Below, one piece after another: positions 53,787 to 64,000 of a stretch of DNA of 64,000 nucleotides (positions are counted from its first letter, which is position 1; each line of letters begins with the position of its first letter). The notes beneath the pieces are model-generated. The model was not told where the DNA came from. It saw only the letters and a list, made by a program, of their open reading frames with translations, and did not search any database. Source of the stretch: Montifringilla adamsi (Eukaryota > Chordata > Aves > Passeriformes > Passeridae); NCBI GenBank assembly GCA_017590115.1, contig JAGGNK010006559.1, forward strand, positions 5,439,642-5,503,641, written 5' to 3'. The position numbers and the translations under genes are program-made.

Positions 53787-54720
53787 GAATCATAGAATCA
53801 CTAAAGTTGGAAAAGACCTTTGAGTCCATTAACACAGTGTAGCCAAGTCCACCACTAAACAATGTCCCCAGGTGTCACATCTGCATGTCTTCTAAATACC
53901 TCCAAGAATGGTAACTCCATCCCTTTCCTGGGCAGGTTTTTCCAGTGCTTGACATTTTCCATGAAGAATTTTTTCCTGATCTTAACCTCTCTTAGAGCAA
54001 CTTAAAGACATTTTCTCCTGTCTGACGCTTGTTACCTGTGAGAAGAGGATAACATCCACCTGGCTCCAACCTCCTTTCAAGGAGTTTTAGAGGGCAGTGA
54101 GATCACCCCAAGCCTTCTTTTGTCCAGGCTAAAGAATCCCAGCTCCCTTAGTGTCTCCTCATAAGCCTTATGCTCCAGACCCTTCCTCAGCCCCCTTGCC
54201 CTTCTCTGGACACCTTCCAGCACCTCAATGTCTTTCTTGTAGTCAGGGGCCCAAGACTTAACACAGCACTCGAAATGTGGCCTCACCAGTGCCAAGTACA
54301 GGGAACAGTCACTGCTCTGGTCCTGCTTGCCACTTCTGATACAGGCCAGGATGCCATTGGCCTTCCTGGGCACAGCTGGCTCATGTTCAGCTGCTGTCAG
54401 CCAGCACTTCCAGGTCCTTTTCCACAAAAAAACTTTTGAACTACTCTTCCCTCGTCCTGTAGCACCGTCTGGGGTGTTGTGACCCAAGTGCAGGACTGGG
54501 GACTTGGGCTTGTTGATCTGGTTGGCCTTAGCCCATCCATCCAGCACATTCAGATCCCTCTGCAGAGCCTTTCTGCCACTCCCTGGGCCTGGCTATCCAG
54601 CTGGCAAACAGTGCACCCATCCAAGCCATGAGTAGCCAGTTTCTCCAGGAGAATGGTGTGGGGAAGGGTGTCAGAGACTTCAGAAAACATCCCCAGCCTT
54701 TCCCTCATCATCTGAGTGGG
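53787..54720 (-). mobile_element. CR1 LINE fragment, antisense, longest copy in window
   Basis: The 3' end is at 53787 (ATCATAGAATCACTAAAGTT on the + strand). On the - strand a 156-codon open frame (54547-54077) is the C-terminal part of CR1 ORF2: SPVLHLGHNTPD, then GILACIRSG, LYLALVRPHFECC, WAPDYKKDIEVLEGVQRRAR and [20 protein letters not shown]. Upstream (54590-54720) is a piece that precedes the RT core in intact elements, with the nucleotide patch TTCTCCTGGAGAAACTGGCT. The segment that should carry the F-A-D-D catalytic motif is missing near 54575-54590. This is a dead relic, although its frame is still fairly long. Confidence 0.92.
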
Positions 54721-54880
54721 TCATATGTCATGCATTGTCAGAAATGTATTCCTGTGTTCTTGGCATTGAAGTATTGAAACTTCATATTCTTCTGGAATAT
54801 AAGTTTCATGAAAATGACCTCAGAAGTCATTATAAATTTCACCTTTTAAGTCCATGTTTTCTATTTACAAGGTTCACGCA

Positions 54881-54925
54881 ATGTACATTCACATGTACTG
54901 TCACTAATATGTACATTCACATGTA
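54881..54925. repeat. Direct repeat, period 28, of a partly palindromic motif
   Basis: ATGTACATTCACATGTA occurs exactly twice, at 54881-54897 and 54909-54925. Each unit has TACAT near its start and ATGTA at its end, so each can also fold on itself. Confidence 0.9.
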
Positions 54926-57900
54926 TTTCGTTGTTCAACTGTAATAACCAAAACTAGAGGTTTGGGTAAAAAAGAAGTCAAACTTCTGATCCTTAATTTG
55001 GTTTCTTAAATGCACTTTGAATCAGTTAAATCAGAACTGTATAATTTGTAGAAACACAGGTTACTTTTTGTTCCCTGTGGAAATGCCTCATTTGTTTTTT
55101 CTATGTACAGATGGTGATGATTTGTAACTAAATGATTTTTTTAAAGGCTAGTGAGAAGAAAAGGTACCCTTGATCCCCTTGATCAGTCTTTCTCATCTCA
55201 GAGGTGCACTGTATGTTGAAAGGCATCCTTATGTGATTCTAATGCTCAGAAGAGCTCTTACTCATAGGCCGCTTTGACAAATTGCTTTGTATTTTAAAAA
55301 GCTGCTTCTGCTCCTCTTCTTCAGTGGTCATAAGGTTATAGGTCCAAGTTTCAACTTGTCTTTGTGAAATAAGGCACCTGCTGAAATGATAAAGCACAAT
55401 GCTTGTTGCAGACTCTTTTACAGGAGAGTGCAGTGAGTTGTTTCCACAGCAGTAAACTAGCATCATCATGGCTCTGAAGAACAACAGGGGAAGGTGGTGA
55501 GGGGCAGAACATGAAAATGGTCACAAAAAAGGCAGTGGAGAGAAAACATGGATTCACAGAAAGAACAGTCAAAGGCCAAGGGAGACAAAGAAAATTATTA
55601 GTTCAAGCTTAATGAATGACGAGATAATTGGACTCTGAAAATATGTAGGGAAAATTAGTATCTCCCAGTGATGAGGAGGGTAAATATAATAAAACAATGC
55701 ATGAAAAACTGAAAAAAGCATATATCAGATTAAAGCACAAATGGCAGAAGGTTATTCTGCTATTTCAGATGCAATATGAGAAATGTGGATGCCGGAGAGG
55801 GTGTCATTAATCCAGGATAACTGGCTTCAGAAACCAAGGGAGTGAAGTCATGTTTTGGTAGTACAGTGGAGACAGAGAGACCTGGCTTTGGTAATAGGCT
55901 GAGTGTACAAGGGCTTAGAGGGGCGTTGATGTTGGGGAGCTTTAACTTCTTTCTTGCTCTGCAACTAGAAGAATTGTGCTTTTTCCTTGTGGACTTCTGC
56001 CTATGTTATTAATTAACTGTAAAGTCTGTGGCTTAAAATTATGAGTTTCTGTTGTCTGGCCCTAAACAGGTGCTTGTTCATATTTGGGCATTTTTTCTCC
56101 CTCCTCTATTATATAGAAGTAATTATTTATTCATTGTTTTCATTAAACTTTAATAAATACGTGAGAAACTAGCTCACATTTTGGTTGAGACATGTTAGTA
56201 ACTCCTTTACATCTTCATCTGCTTGAAGGTAACAGATGAAATGCAGGCTACTACTGGAAATTAAGGCTATAAATTTACAGGTAGGGATTTAAGTCTAATC
56301 AATATTTTGCTGATAATGATAACAATTTAATCTTATGAAATACGTTGGCTTTAAGATGGAAAATCAATGTTTGGACGTGAAAAACAGGTATCAAGGTTGA
56401 CAGTGGCATTGCTGTCAGATTGCAGATTAAGTCAGCAAGCAGAGCAGTAATTCTGTCAAATACAGTATCTGAAAAACTAATGAAAAAGATAGAAACAGTG
56501 GTTCTTGCTTATCAGCTTTATTCCTTCAGTAATATGTTCATCTGTTTTTGGTTTTATCTTACATCCCTTCTCCCTCTCTTTTCTTTCAAGTCGCAATTAA
56601 GAATAGAAAATGCATTCTCTCTTCTTCAGTCAGTCTCTTCTGTATTGTGCTCTGAGAGCTGAATTTGTTTAATTATGGCATAAAGAAAGCACTGCATTGT
56701 GTTTCAGTGTTCCTAACAGTTACTACTTGAAACTACTTGAAAGCGAACCAGAGCTGTGTGGTCATGCAAACAAATACTCCAAGATTAAAAAAAAAAAAAT
56801 GTTGAGAGATAGAAAAGGTGAACACAGGATAAATCTAAAAACATGTCTTCATCAGATCCACAAGCACTAACAGGAAAAAAAGAGTTCTAAACATATAATT
56901 TGCAATCAAAGATAAGAACAAGTGTATTAAGTAGGAAGCTTTCCTCTAGCATAAAAGAAAGCGCTGATTCTGATGTCTGTTTTCCTGTACTACTTCAATT
57001 TTACCTGTCTACCAGGGAGCATTTTAACAGAGAGGAAGAGGCTGAATAAAACATCTTTGCTGTTAGTTTCCTCTCCTAAGCTTTGGGAACAGCTCCGATA
57101 ACATGCTGAAAGCACACCGATGGATGAAAAAATACTGTTTATAATTACGCTGAAACAGAAATAATGGTGACATTTTGGGAAAGGGTCTCCAAATTCTGTA
57201 GGTCTTTGCAGCTCTGGTAATGTGGAGAGTTCGGATCTGGCACCAAGTAACAGTGGTCGCTGTAGGTCAGCTGCTCACCTTTGGAGCTGTCTTTCCGTCA
57301 CTTGCCAAGTCTCACTTCCTCTCTCCTCTCGTGACAACAGGTGCCACTCTATCACTACCAGCTCCCAGATGCATCAGCAGCTGCTGCAACTCTCATCTAC
57401 AAATTGCGGGGTATAGCAAAACCATGCTGTTTCTCTGTGAGCAGTTCGAAGATGTCAGTCATGCTGCCAGCTTACAACCAGCATGTCTGCGCACTTGCAG
57501 TGCCTTGAAGCAGACACACTTGACCTTTAGTTCTAATTATACCCTTTTAGTGACTAAACCACAGAGTCAGGATATTTTAGCAGAATTCTTCTTGAAAAAG
57601 CAAAGCAAGATGTAATATACATGCAGAGAGAACTCCACATGTTACCTGATAAAAAAAACTGGCCTGGGACCAGGAGTTACAGTATCCCTGTCTTTTAAAT
57701 GAACCTGAAACTATTGCCTGCTTTACTCGTCTAAACTGCAAATAAATGAGAAGCTTTTGCCAAAGATAGTGTGTCTTCATACAGACCTTTACATAGGCCC
57801 TTGATTCACCATATTTCATAATGATATTATTTCATAATAGTACCTTAGCTGAAAATAAAGCCGTGAGGCTTTTTGGCAATTCTCTCCTTGTATTTCTAGG

Positions 57901-60900
57901 TATCATTAGCTAGGCAGTGGACTGCTGGGGGAAACTCTACAATGGACTGAAAAGAGAGAATATGCTCATATTTCCATGCCTTCTACAAAGAAATCAGTGT
58001 ATCCCAGGAATTGTCTTTTCCTGATAAATGCATGCAAAGCAAAGACTGTGCATAGGGAATGAATACTGCAGTCAATTATTGTAGCTTTATGGCATTAGCT
58101 GCAAGCGGTGATAATGTCCTTTCAATACTCCACTTAGGATCTTAGACTCCCTGGAGAACCTAGACATCCATAATGAAATCTTAGGCTTCAGCATTCTTTG
58201 TTCATTGCTGTTTCATTTTCCAGTAGAGTGATCTATAAAGTTAATGTCCTGTTTTTTATCACATGTGGAAGCCATATGATTCATGTAGATTAAATCTTTT
58301 GCCCAGTGGATAAATGTGGATCTGATATTTCATCTCAGCTTGGATATTAAGAGCTGAACAAATGGTCTCCACTTTGCCAGCCTTCTACCTTGCAGGAAAA
58401 AGAAAATGACCAAGGAAAAGTGTCTTGTTCACAGAAATTGAATTACTCCAGGAAAGTGTCATGACAGATTGTAAGACTAAATTTGGTATCAGTCTGGTAG
58501 GACAGGCTCATTGCTTGACAATCACAACAGCCTAGTTGCCATGTGGATTTTTGAGGCCCATGCTGCATACATTCCAAAACCTTGGGTTACGGTTGGTTTC
58601 CTGACACAGAGTTACCAAAACATGACATTGGAGCATTTGCAAGCCAGAAATACCATTATCAGCAAATCTAGTATGAATCCATTCACTAGGAGTCCCAAAC
58701 TTGTCAAAGAAGGCAAGTCAGCAAAGCTTGTGAGGACTGGAGAAAATGTTTTCCCAGGTAGAGGTGTCTCCCGATTGTGTTTACAGACTAAATCACCTAC
58801 CAACGTTATTTCTTCAACAAGGGGAAGGTAGGTCTGTGCAGGCTTCTCATTATTCCTGGAGATGGGCACTGTAGTAAATTTTTTCATTAAATAAGAAATG
58901 CTTTCATAGTTCTCTTGAAAGAATAAACCAGTGATGCATAATGAATAGCATAGCCAAATTTTATAACTTCTGAAAACATAGAAATTAATGGATAAACCAT
59001 TGGAGATAAATGGAGAAATTGTATGCTTCAAGCCTTAGGTCACCACATATTAAGTGCTTGTGCATTCTTTTGATTGAAGGTGTTGCTCAGACATAATGCT
59101 GTTCTGTATCACAGGCTATACCTACCCAGGTTTTAAGGCATAAACCCTACTTTGTGTACTTTTAGCATTTTACAAAACATCCAAAACATATCACAAAAAT
59201 CATAGAAACTTTTCATTTTGTGAGATCTATGTAGTCATCAAATAATTCATGACAGTGGATCTGACTGTTTTTAATCACACAAGATATTGGTATGGAAGGT
59301 TAAAGAACCCTCATGTGGAATGAAGAAAAAACATTAAGTGAAAATATGTGCTTAACAAAAAAACCTAAATGAATTGAAAAATGTTTGAAATGTACTGCTT
59401 TTTTTTTAAGATTCGATTGCCTCAGGTCTGCTGTATCAGTGTAGGACAAGAACCTCCAGTCCTCTATCTTCTTACTTTACAACTAGTAGGTGAACAGTCT
59501 GCAAGCACTGTGCAGATACCCTAGGCAATATGCTTGGGTTGGCTTTGTAACATGGTAATTTGTCTTGTGTTGAAAGGATAGATTTATTTCATTTGCACTC
59601 AGGTGGCCAATTCTGCCCCCGGATGTGTATATTAGCTATCAGGCTGCCCGACCAAAATGACAGAGTGTGTTTTACTATGGGCAATGTTTTACTATAAAGC
59701 AAGATTGGAATGTTGGCCTGTGGTCACAAGGTAAGCCATTTGCCATCTAATGAAGTTGTTTTTGTTTTGGATACAAGTGAAGCAGGTACTTTTTAGGAAG
59801 TAGAGTCAGTTGCAAAAGGAGAGGAAAACTTAAAAATTACCAGCTCCATTTTGCCCTGTGCCTCAAGCCGTGAATGTTTGATTTATACAAAGGACTTTGG
59901 CTCTTCTTCCACCTCATATATTGCATTATACGAGATATATTTTCTATTTTCACAACATTATTGTAAAAATACTTTATGTAGAAAAACGAGCTCGTACTGA
60001 AATGCATTGACCATTCACATCATAATGTGCTATCTATATACTTCTCTGATTGGAATAATTGCTAAGTAAAGGTGGAAATTAAAGTTCTTTTTTCTTTCCT
60101 TTATCTTCTAATTTTTTATGGTTCTTCCATATAGAAAACTTTTTTTTTGCCTCTGGAATGTTGCCAGCAGCTTCCATTCCTTAAACTACAGCCTTGTCTT
60201 TGCTGCTGTTTAAGTTCTGCTCAACAGCAAGGATGCTCTCTCCTGTAAGTGCTGAAAGCAGTGTAAGCTGCCCCTCCCTCCCCAGCACTTGGGAATGTCT
60301 CCTCCTTCCGTTGTAGCTTTTCTGGCCAGTTGTGCCTGGACTGCCAAGGACTGGCTGTGACCTGCAGTCTGCAGTGACTTAGGACAGTTCTGTAGACCAG
60401 CTGTCATACAAAGAGCTCAATTTTTTTCACCAGATGTGCTTATTAATAAACATCTCATATGAGATCACAGCCATAAACTTGAGGGAGTAAAGAACAGGAA
60501 TCCCGTATTTTGTGAAATCATGCTTTTGCTAAAAAGAATGCTTTGCTGCCCTGATCTAAGTCCTGATAGTACTCCCTTCTTTGTCTTGTCCAGTTTGCAT
60601 CTTCATGCAGTGTGTGGCCTTTCTCTGCTTTCTTTCCATAACTTCTGTAATGACCCACTGCTCTTTAAACTAAAAAAAACATTTATGAACTATTTTGTCT
60701 ATTTTCAAGAATGCAATGATCCTAAATTTTTAATACACCTTTTTTATATTACTTAATAATTGGGTCCAGAGTAAAAATTAATGTATTGGCATGGCTTTAC
60801 TTAAATTTTGGATATGTGGATGTAATTTAAAGTAAAACAGCAATCACTAGTGTTACCATATGAACTGCCAGATTAAATGCATATAAAAATATATTTACAC

Positions 60901-63900
60901 AGGAGTGAGATATCTGCAGATAACTGCTAAATTTCTCTCCTGGTATACAAACAGCTACATCAAAACCTAAATGTAATATCTAAGGCATACACAAGAGAGC
61001 TGAAATTGATACCAGCAGTGTTTGTGCAATTCTGCAGCTTTATTGAGAAAGAATAATTTTTTTTTAATTTTGCAATTAAATAAAGGAATTTGTCATTTTT
61101 ATTGTAGTCTGTGATACTGTCAGGCATTTTTGTCCCTGTTATGTTTTCATGATGGCTTTTGTATGTACAGTGATCTTTATAATAATCACTGGATGTTACA
61201 TGGGGAGCTCTCTATTAGTCAGTGGTTTTGGTAGAATGCCTTCAGAATGTTTCAGATGCTCTTCTTCATTCTTCCTTAAAATAAACGGAGAAGATTTAAA
61301 CCAGCTATTAGGAATTTTATTTCAGGATATTCCAGACAAAATAATATATATAATATATTCCAGGCAAAAATAAAATACGTTGTATATATATAGAACAGCC
61401 ATCCTGCACATATTTCTTTTGTCTCCATAGTATTGCTATATTCATTTTGTTGTCTATATGTTTTTCTCTTGACTTAAGAGATAGTTTTCCTGATCATTAT
61501 GTAGAACTAATTCTGTTTTTAAAAATTGAAATGAGTTGCAAGTTCTTTTGAATCTAATGGGTTTATTTGTTTGAATTTTAAATAGCTTTTCAGTTGCACT
61601 GAGAGCAAAATTGTTTCAACAACATGCAGTCAGGTAGGTAGTCATATGACCTGCTGAACATATTGTAATGTGAAAAATAATGTGGCTATAGTTACAAGCA
61701 TTAGGCTTTACCTTTATCAAGAGATTCTAGCAACATCATAAACAACAGGGTTGAATCTTGAGTCATTTGTTCACGCCTTTGAAAACTGTAGATGGAATTA
61801 TTGCCTTATTTTATGTGAATTCATGGGGATAAGTTTGTATGGAACGTGATTAATGCCTGTAAAGCTGCCAGAAGTCTCCTAGGGTTTGTACTGCCGGTTA
61901 TACCTAACTTCTTCTATGTGTTTTTAATCTTGTTACTGCAAATTTACCTAAAGAAAGTTTGGTTAAGTGATTTGGTATAAACTTGTAAAAGTGCACGCTT
62001 TAGTCTTCCCTCTGCTAGAAAGGAAAATCACCATAATAGTAAGTTCAGATTTTAAGCTTTCTGTTTGTGGTTTTAAAACCCTCTTACAATATGTAAGGTG
62101 GCATTGCACAGCATGTATAAACACTACCTGTTTTTGTCTTTCACCTACAGCATTGATACATAGTGTTTCCCACCAGTGACAGGTTACATTCTGAGCCAAA
62201 GCCTGATTCAAATAATCAACCTTTGTCTTTATTCGGCTGCTTTTTCATATGCCCTGAATCTGCTAAGCTGAACAGTCAACGAGTACCAAGAAGAGACTTT
62301 CTGATGAGACATTTGGCGCTTCTGCTTCTTATTAGGGAGTCTGGTTAACTTGAAGATTTTGTTAAATGTCTCTGCATGCTGTAGGAATAACTAAAGGTTT
62401 CCAGCATCCTTGAAGTCCCTCATCATCCAATTATATGTCTGTCTGCTGTGGGTCCCCCACACTTCCTCTAGGCAGCTGAGGATAGCTGGAGCCTCTCTTC
62501 CAATCTCCACTTCCTGCTGCATTTTGCCAAGGGCAGTGGAGAGAAATGAAGAAAACCAAAAGTGTGTTTTTCTGTATGTTAGCCAGCAGCTTTTACCACA
62601 CCTGTCACTCAGAAAGTGAGACAGCAAGGATGGAAGTTATTGGGATGCGTCTAAAGCATAGGACATGTCATAACATTGGGAGTATGCACAGGGATGCATG
62701 ATAATGCTATGGTGAACACCTCTCCCAGGGCACTTGCATGCTCAAACACAGTCCTAAGTGGGAAGGGTGATAGGTTGTCATCCTGAGTATTGATAGAAGG
62801 TTAAACTTAAATGCTCTGATCTCTTGGTATTTGATGGGAAACTTGAGAGCACATGTGACTTTTCTGTGTTAAGTGCTTTCACCTGCCAGGACTATGTCAT
62901 CCACATTCCTGTTCAACTAAGGCAAAACTTAAGGCCTTTGCCAACTTGCTTTCACTAAGGGGCCTCAGGTGTGTCTGGGAGCTTTTCAGGTCTCCTTGCT
63001 GTGGGCGGGATTCCCCATACAGGGGTCTTGTGCACCATATGATCCTGTGGGGAATTGCTGTTCTGCAGCATGGTGGAAAGGGCAGAGGATACATGTCTTC
63101 TGAACTTGCAGATCTTTCTTCAGTGCATTGGGAAATTTTGCTGTGACAGTCACATGTCATGGCTGTGCAGTGGCTGAATTCACTCATGAATTCAGACAGA
63201 AAACTACACTTGAGCTTGCAGAAACACTTCTCTTATTTTAGCTCATAATTGAAAGCAGATTTTCTACAGGGATAGTCTTGCCATATTGAACAACTGTAAC
63301 ACTTCAAGCATTTATCTTTCTAGTTACTGGCAGAAGCCAGTGTTGGAATTTTCAGATCAGTGAGTTTAATGAAGAATGCTTTTATACCATGCTAAACATT
63401 ATTATAAAAATTAGCACTGAAGTGGTTCCTTTCTGTTGCCTTCTGAGTTTTTTCTTCTGTCATAAGGAAGGACTGCAATATGAGGGACCAACCCCTCAAA
63501 CCCCTGTTCACTTGTATTCTTTGTGGTAGTGTTAGATGTTCGGTTCACTGAAAGGGCTGAAGTGAATTTCTGAGCTGTTGTGTGAGCACCCTCTGCTTTA
63601 GTTATTGAAAGAATTAATTTTTTATTGTTTTGGTGGTGTGGTATTTTCCACTTAGGAACCAGTCTTGTATTAGAATACTTTTAAATATAAATTGAGGTAG
63701 TGAAATCTTCATTTAAACAAAGGGAAGGAAAAATTCTAGTCAGAATATTCGTAGACATCTAACAGTAATTTGCTTTAAGGCTTCTTGAAAGTTCTGTCCA
63801 TGGAAACTCCTGTTTAATTTAATTCTTAATTAAAATCATTACTCTGTGGCATATCTAACTAATTGTTTAGCATGAGTAAAAAATGTCTGTGTCTTAATAA

Positions 63901-64000
63901 TTTTCTAGACTTAGTGAGCTGTAGTTATCAGAAGAAAGATGTTCCTTCCTTGGTATTTCCTTTTCATATGTCTTGAGTAGTCTTTTGTAATATTAAAAAA

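Larger units (their letters stand above)
23162..64000 (+). other. PTPRM: Downstream PTPRM intron (5' part, over 40 kb)
   Basis: From the exon B donor to the window end I find no sequence encoding the next expected FN3 module, so this is the 5' part of a very long intron. Giant introns are known for mammalian PTPRM. It carries five of the six CR1 fragments, most of the homopolymer runs, the TA microsatellite and the hairpin structures listed separately. Stretches not covered by those entries (for example 23.2-25.6, 31.3-37.5, 38.3-51.3 and 55.0-64.0 kb) show no gene I can support. An alternative exon or noncoding transcript cannot be excluded by eye. Confidence 0.8.

Noticed and set aside
54170..54439. 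89-codon + strand open frame
   Set aside because: It is antisense to the CR1 relic and resembles no family I know.
54077..54547. 156-codon - strand open frame as a host gene
   Set aside because: Its translation is the C-terminal part of CR1 ORF2 within a truncated, deleted LINE copy.
57220..57615. 131-codon + strand open frame, the longest not explained by CR1
   Set aside because: No recognisable domain, no splice or promoter context, and low-information Ser/Leu-rich composition; a frame of this length is expected by chance in 64 kb.
58511..59031. Overlapping 106- and 139-codon frames on opposite strands
   Set aside because: Neither shows a domain or splice context; mutual antisense overlap suggests chance.
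1..64000. CRISPR arrays, tRNA or rRNA genes, phage or operon-like systems
   Set aside because: No regularly spaced repeats, cloverleaf sequences or closely packed genes are visible; the window is vertebrate intron.

Overview
This is AT-rich vertebrate nuclear DNA, most probably from a bird. It has two short exons with vertebrate splice signals, very long introns, and several fragments of CR1, the dominant LINE of birds and other sauropsids. No operon, tRNA, rRNA or CRISPR structure is visible. The species cannot be fixed from the sequence alone.

The window lies inside one large gene on the + strand. Exon A (15015-15189) encodes the C-terminal half of an Ig-like domain. Exon B (22868-23161) encodes a complete fibronectin type III (FN3) module. 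The two join in frame (phase 1), and the encoded protein is a type IIB receptor protein tyrosine phosphatase. As I recall the family, it is closest to PTPRM (RPTP-mu), a homophilic cell-adhesion receptor, rather than PTPRK, PTPRT or PTPRU. Exon B ends in phase 1 just after a Thr-Lys-Cys-Ala stretch, so the next FN3 exon must lie beyond the window.

Layout: 1-15014 is the upstream intron, 15190-22867 the intron between the exons (7,678 bp), and 23162-64000 the start of a very long downstream intron. I see no further exon in any of them. The introns hold six CR1 fragments: one + strand near 19.0-19.4 kb, one - strand at 25.7 kb, one + strand at 28.5-28.8 kb, one - strand at 37.5-38.1 kb, an older and doubtful one at 51.3-51.6 kb, and the longest, - strand, at 53.8-54.7 kb. 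At least three have lost the reverse transcriptase core.

Other structure is small-scale: a 22-G run, several A and T tracts, a TA microsatellite, a 74-bp tandem duplication, short direct repeats, two abutting perfect hairpins near 29.75 kb, and a cluster of inverted repeats near 31.15 kb. I found no convincing new biological system. The most useful leads are the weak 5' splice site of exon A with a purine-rich stretch behind it, the paired hairpins, and the deleted CR1 copies.
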